DNA of 64,000 nucleotides from the NCBI GenBank assembly GCA_020726505.1, contig JAHLEZ010000008.1, forward strand, positions 1,736,001 through 1,800,000, read 5' to 3'. A program made the translations under genes and the position numbers. This stretch comes from Leptodontidium sp. MPI-SDFR-AT-0119 (lineage: Eukaryota; Ascomycota; Leotiomycetes; Helotiales; Leptodontidiaceae). Numbering within the stretch: the first letter of the stretch is position 1; every line of letters begins with the position of its first letter. A model generated the notes under the pieces. The model did not search any database. It saw nothing but the letters and a program-made list of their open reading frames with translations, and had not been told where the DNA came from. Of this stretch, positions 60,693-64,000 are shown piece after piece.

Positions 60693-62084
60693 CTAGGATG
60701 TGCCAGTGCTGGTCCATGGTTGTTGTGGACCCATGTAGTGAGCATGGCCAACGCTCGCATGCCCAGGCATGCCTGGATGATTTATCCACATCGTCTCACT
60801 CTTTGGAGTTTCTGGGCCACTGTAAGATTGGGATGGCACGCGCTCAAAGGTTGTTTGGTGAGTAGGTGTTGGCAGAGACCTGGCTGAGTAGCTATGCGAG
60901 GAGCTTGTGTCTCTCATGCCGCCGTAAAAGCCTTGGGAGGAGTATCCGGAGTCGGTTGTGAGTTTCGAATCGGACGAAGCAGAAGATATGCCGGACAAAC
61001 CGGAGTCAACAGAGCCAGTTTGCTCGAAGTTCGAGGGGCGGCGTGCAAAATTGGTGGTAACTGGTGGGATCTGAGCCCTGGACGCATCAGGACCAATGCC
61101 TATGACTGAATTGTAGCGCTGTGTTCTGTATGCGCCGTTTTCGTAGCTTTCGGGCTTGACTGTAGGATAAAGACCTGGAGAGTGTGCAAATTGGCCCCCA
61201 TATCCTCCACTGGGGTGGCCTTGACCAATGCTATCATACTGCCCATAACCACTGTACATGCTCGAGCTTGATCCATACGTGATGGGTGGTGTTGGGAGAG
61301 ACATTGGGCGGTGTGTAATTGTCTGGTTGGTCATTTCATAACCATTGCGGGAATATGGGTAGCTGGCGTACACGGAGCGGTCGTCAATTCGATCCATAGA
61401 GTCAACCTCGTCGATTGGCGTCCGGAAGTTTTGCTTCGTAATAAGATCGGGCCGGGGTGTGATATGCTGGAATCTGGGGTCCTTTGAGGGGGTTGTGAAT
61501 TTGTTGTTCATGACATCTGCGACTGTGTAGTACGAGACAAGATGGTGTGAGACCCCTCCAACTGTAACGCTGACCGTTTTCTTCACAAGACCTTCCTCTT
61601 TGAAGCCATAAGAGTCCACCAGAGATCCGATCAAAGAGCGTTCTGTTTCCTTGCTGAGGGAGTTGGGGTTTTGTGGGTCGAAAGTCGAAGCAGCTGTTGA
61701 GGCTGGATTGTATCCGTTGCTCATACCACTTCCACCAAAAGGTTCTGGCTTGCTGATGCCTGGCGATCTCTTGCTGCGCTTCATTGCTCTCTTCTTCTCT
61801 CCAGGCGGGAATGGCCTTTCGAGTTCGCGGTAAACAAGGAAGTTCCCCAAGATTCGACTGGGGCTCCACGGGACACCATCTGTCCACCGTTTGATGCCAG
61901 ACGAATGCTCCTCATAGATGAATACATTTCCACTCTTGATCAAGCTCACTCGCTCGCGATCATGTGGACGGCGCGCAACATGGTTCAAGGCGCCGCTGAG
62001 ACAAGCCTCAAAAAGAAGAAGAGCATCTTGGGTAGAAGCAATGTGACCAAAGAAGGTTGGTGAGAGTGGTGAAGCGGAGGCCAT
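60693..62084 (-). CDS. WOPR-domain transcription factor (Gti1/Pac2; Ryp1/Sge1/Wor1 type)
   Basis: A single-exon gene of 463 residues. WOPR proteins are fungal DNA-binding regulators that control morphology, conidiation, secondary metabolism and, in pathogens, effector expression. The domain is split in the usual way. The first part includes TFFGHIASTQDALLLFEAC, GNVFIYEEHSSGIKRWTDG and the WSPSRILGNFLVYRELE strand. The second part includes GLVKKTVSVTVGGVSHHLVSYY. The threonine in KRWTDG corresponds to the conserved kinase-site position in this family. A basic KKRAMKRSKRSP segment after the first part is a likely nuclear signal. The C-terminal 270 residues are disordered, rich in Ser, Tyr, Gly and Gln. 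The length, the VSHHLVSYY motif and the presence of both halves favour the Ryp1/Sge1 branch over Pac2. Confidence 0.92.
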   Translation of the reverse strand: MASASPLSPTFFGHIASTQDALLLFEACLSGALNHVARRPHDRERVSLIKSGNVFIYEEHSSGIKRWTDGVPWSPSRILGNFLVYRELERPFPPGEKKRAMKRSKRSPGISKPEPFGGSGMSNGYNPASTAASTFDPQNPNSLSKETERSLIGSLVDSYGFKEEGLVKKTVSVTVGGVSHHLVSYYTVADVMNNKFTTPSKDPRFQHITPRPDLITKQNFRTPIDEVDSMDRIDDRSVYASYPYSRNGYEMTNQTITHRPMSLPTPPITYGSSSSMYSGYGQYDSIGQGHPSGGYGGQFAHSPGLYPTVKPESYENGAYRTQRYNSVIGIGPDASRAQIPPVTTNFARRPSNFEQTGSVDSGLSGISSASSDSKLTTDSGYSSQGFYGGMRDTSSSHSYSARSLPTPTHQTTFERVPSQSYSGPETPKSETMWINHPGMPGHASVGHAHYMGPQQPWTSTGTS

Positions 62085-63957
62085 TGTGAAAAAGATGTGG
62101 AAGTGCTGGTAAGGAAGGTGATGGTGCTTTGCTTGCTTGCTTGTTTATGAAGATTGAGGTGAAGTTGAGAAGGCTCTCATCAGACGACGTCGGAGGTTAT
62201 CCCTGAAGTGGAAGGGAGTTGCTTCAATGGATGCTCCGATGCTCCTCGGGGAAGGGGAGCAAGAGGGCCTTTATCAAACCTTCAGTTGGCGGGGCGGTGG
62301 GAGGCCGGTGGAGAGGAGGTTCGGATCGACTGCGAGCTTCGTGCTCAAAGGACCAGGGAGGGGGATGGTAGAGCTGTGGATATGTTTATGCCTTGGCCCT
62401 TTGGTCGCCGTTTAGTTCGCTGACCAACACTTGCTCAAGTCTGAGGACAGGACCTGGAAGAAGGGATGGGCCGAAGGTTGTTTCGACCGAGCAAGTCGAC
62501 GGTAGAGCATTCGAGGTAGATCAGGACAGCACAATGCGGAAGGTAATGCTCTGGTCCGGCAGCGAAGAAAGACAGGTGCAGGGCAGGGCAGGGCCGGGCA
62601 GGGCAAGGTTAGGAGGACAGGGCAGGGTGAGAGAACGTGCTTTCCGTTTTGTCTTTTGAGAGTTTGCTTGGCACAATCGGATGTGACCAAGGGAGCCTTA
62701 TCCAGGCGGGAATCCTGGAGCAATACAATTGCCGTTGACTTTGCGGTATGCCGGGATGACTAGGTACGAAGCAAAATGAATGACGCGCAGCCGGGAGTTG
62801 GAGATGGAGTTGAAAAAATGGAGAGAAGGCGGCGACGACGACGACGACGACAGCGAGGCTGAGCCAGAGACTCGAGCAGGATTGGATTGGCTTGGCTTGG
62901 CTTGGAGAAGAGGAGTACAGTACAGGATGCAAAGTAAAGTAAGTGAGTGAAGAAAGAAGGTGCGCCGGGAGGCTTTGAATATTAAGTTGCTGTAAGGTCC
63001 TAAGGTTGACGGCGCGCGGCGGGAGGGCTTGGGGGTTGGCAGCCCGGAAAATGGAGACTCTCCCTCTTTCTCTCTCGCTGGATCGACCGATATTGGAGGG
63101 ACTAGGGTGGTCGTTGGGTATGGGGGGGGTGGAGTGCTTCGAGGCGGCCTGTCTTGCTGTCCTGCGTTGCGTTGAGTTGACTTGACTTGCTTGAGTCTGA
63201 GTAGTACTGCCGAAAGGTACGAAGTACCGTGGTGGAGAAGAAGACGAGGAAAAGAACAAGGCAGAGAAAGAGACCCGATCCAGGATAGGATAGGGTAGGG
63301 CAGGACAGGACAGGGAAGTTATCAGATATTCTGGAGCGCACAGGGACATGGGCCAGGGCCAGGGCAAGGGATCGAGGACCGAAGGGAACGGGTAGCCTGC
63401 GGTGCAGTCATTCATTCATTCATTCATAAACAAAACCCAGCCAAGCCAGGTAGGTGCTGGCTGCACTGCTGAGGGACAATGGCGGAGACTACCGTCAGCT
63501 AGGACGAAGCGGACGTAGCTTGGATATCTCGCAGGATAGAGCAGGGTGTGTCTGGAGAGGTCAACATGGCGGTCGGTCTCTGTTTTCCGCTCTCCTCTCG
63601 TTCTCTGTTCCGACTGAATCTGCCTGCAGCTGTGCTGCTGTGCTTGTCGAGACGAGGAGAGGAGGGGAGAGGGAGATGGCCAGGGTTCGCAGCATCTGGC
63701 GCGAAACTACTCGTACACTAGATAGCGCGTGGCGCACTGATGGATGAGGAGGGGAGGGGAGCGACGGCGACGGGGAGTGCAGGGGAATGGAAGGGCCAGG
63801 GACCACTGGGTCTTGGGCACCGTTGTCCATCACTTACTTGCTGGACGGGTTGGAAAAAGTAGTAAATTTGCTACTATTCGTTGTACTGTTGCCCTAGCTA
63901 GCCTTGTTTGTTTTCCTGCAAGTTGTGAGGGAGGCCGGCAAGCGAAGAGCAGAAGAG

Positions 63958-63990
<33 letters not shown>

Positions 63991-64000
63991 AGTGTGTGGG
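62085..64000. promoter_or_regulatory. upstream region of the WOPR gene
   Basis: At least 1.9 kb upstream of the regulator without a recognised gene, running off the window. Low-complexity blocks: GGCAGGGCAGGGC at about 62580-62630, a CGA/GAC run at about 62830-62853, GCTTG repeats at about 62890-62910, ATTC repeats at about 63408-63427, and a GA microsatellite at about 63957-63979. WOPR genes often have long upstream regions, so this may be regulatory. Confidence 0.45.

Overview
This is nuclear DNA of a filamentous ascomycete (Pezizomycotina). The genes have short introns (about 45-150 bp) with GTAAGT/GTATGT-type donors and are spaced widely. The set is typically fungal: a Tup1/RcoA corepressor, a WOPR (Gti1/Pac2) regulator, the C-5 sterol desaturase ERG3, a DUF2015 protein and a GPI-anchored secreted protein. 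Some repeats carry C-to-T changes like those of repeat-induced point mutation (RIP). A leotiomycete is my guess, but the class cannot be settled from sequence alone.

Layout. 1-0.7 kb: remnant of a 2EXR-type gene. 2.0-7.4 kb: TRAPP subunit Trs33, cytosolic-type malate dehydrogenase, ribosomal protein L28e and a DUF2015 protein. 10.1-14.8 kb: secreted M6-like metalloprotease, UMP/CMP kinase (with a frameshift) and a metallophosphoesterase. 16.8 kb: broken nucleotidyltransferase-like gene. 19.2-25.1 kb: TUP1 and ERG3, divergent across a 2.8-kb shared intergenic region. 25-29 kb: no recognisable gene. 29.2-32.2 kb: a long minus-strand coding remnant that hops between frames and matches no family I know. 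32.8-37.2 kb: a MARVEL-type membrane protein, a tiny cysteine-rich protein and a GPI-anchored secreted protein. 37.3-40.6 kb: an AT-rich decayed island with a dispersed duplication, a ruined zinc-type alcohol dehydrogenase and a MITE-like element. 44.7-52.8 kb: a serine-rich membrane-anchored protein, an Ale1-type MBOAT lysophospholipid acyltransferase and the SM protein Vps45. 52.8-60.7 kb: almost 8 kb without a recognisable gene, rich in short repeats. 60.7-62.1 kb: a WOPR regulator whose long low-complexity upstream region runs off the window.

The intact genes are mostly housekeeping genes (membrane traffic: Trs33, Vps45; lipids: ERG3, ALE1; metabolism: MDH, UMP kinase; translation: L28e) plus two regulators (Tup1, WOPR). 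They do not form a pathway cluster. The least explained object is the frame-hopping remnant at 29.2-32.2 kb. It could be a decayed large gene or an old integrated viral or transposon gene; the sequence alone does not decide.
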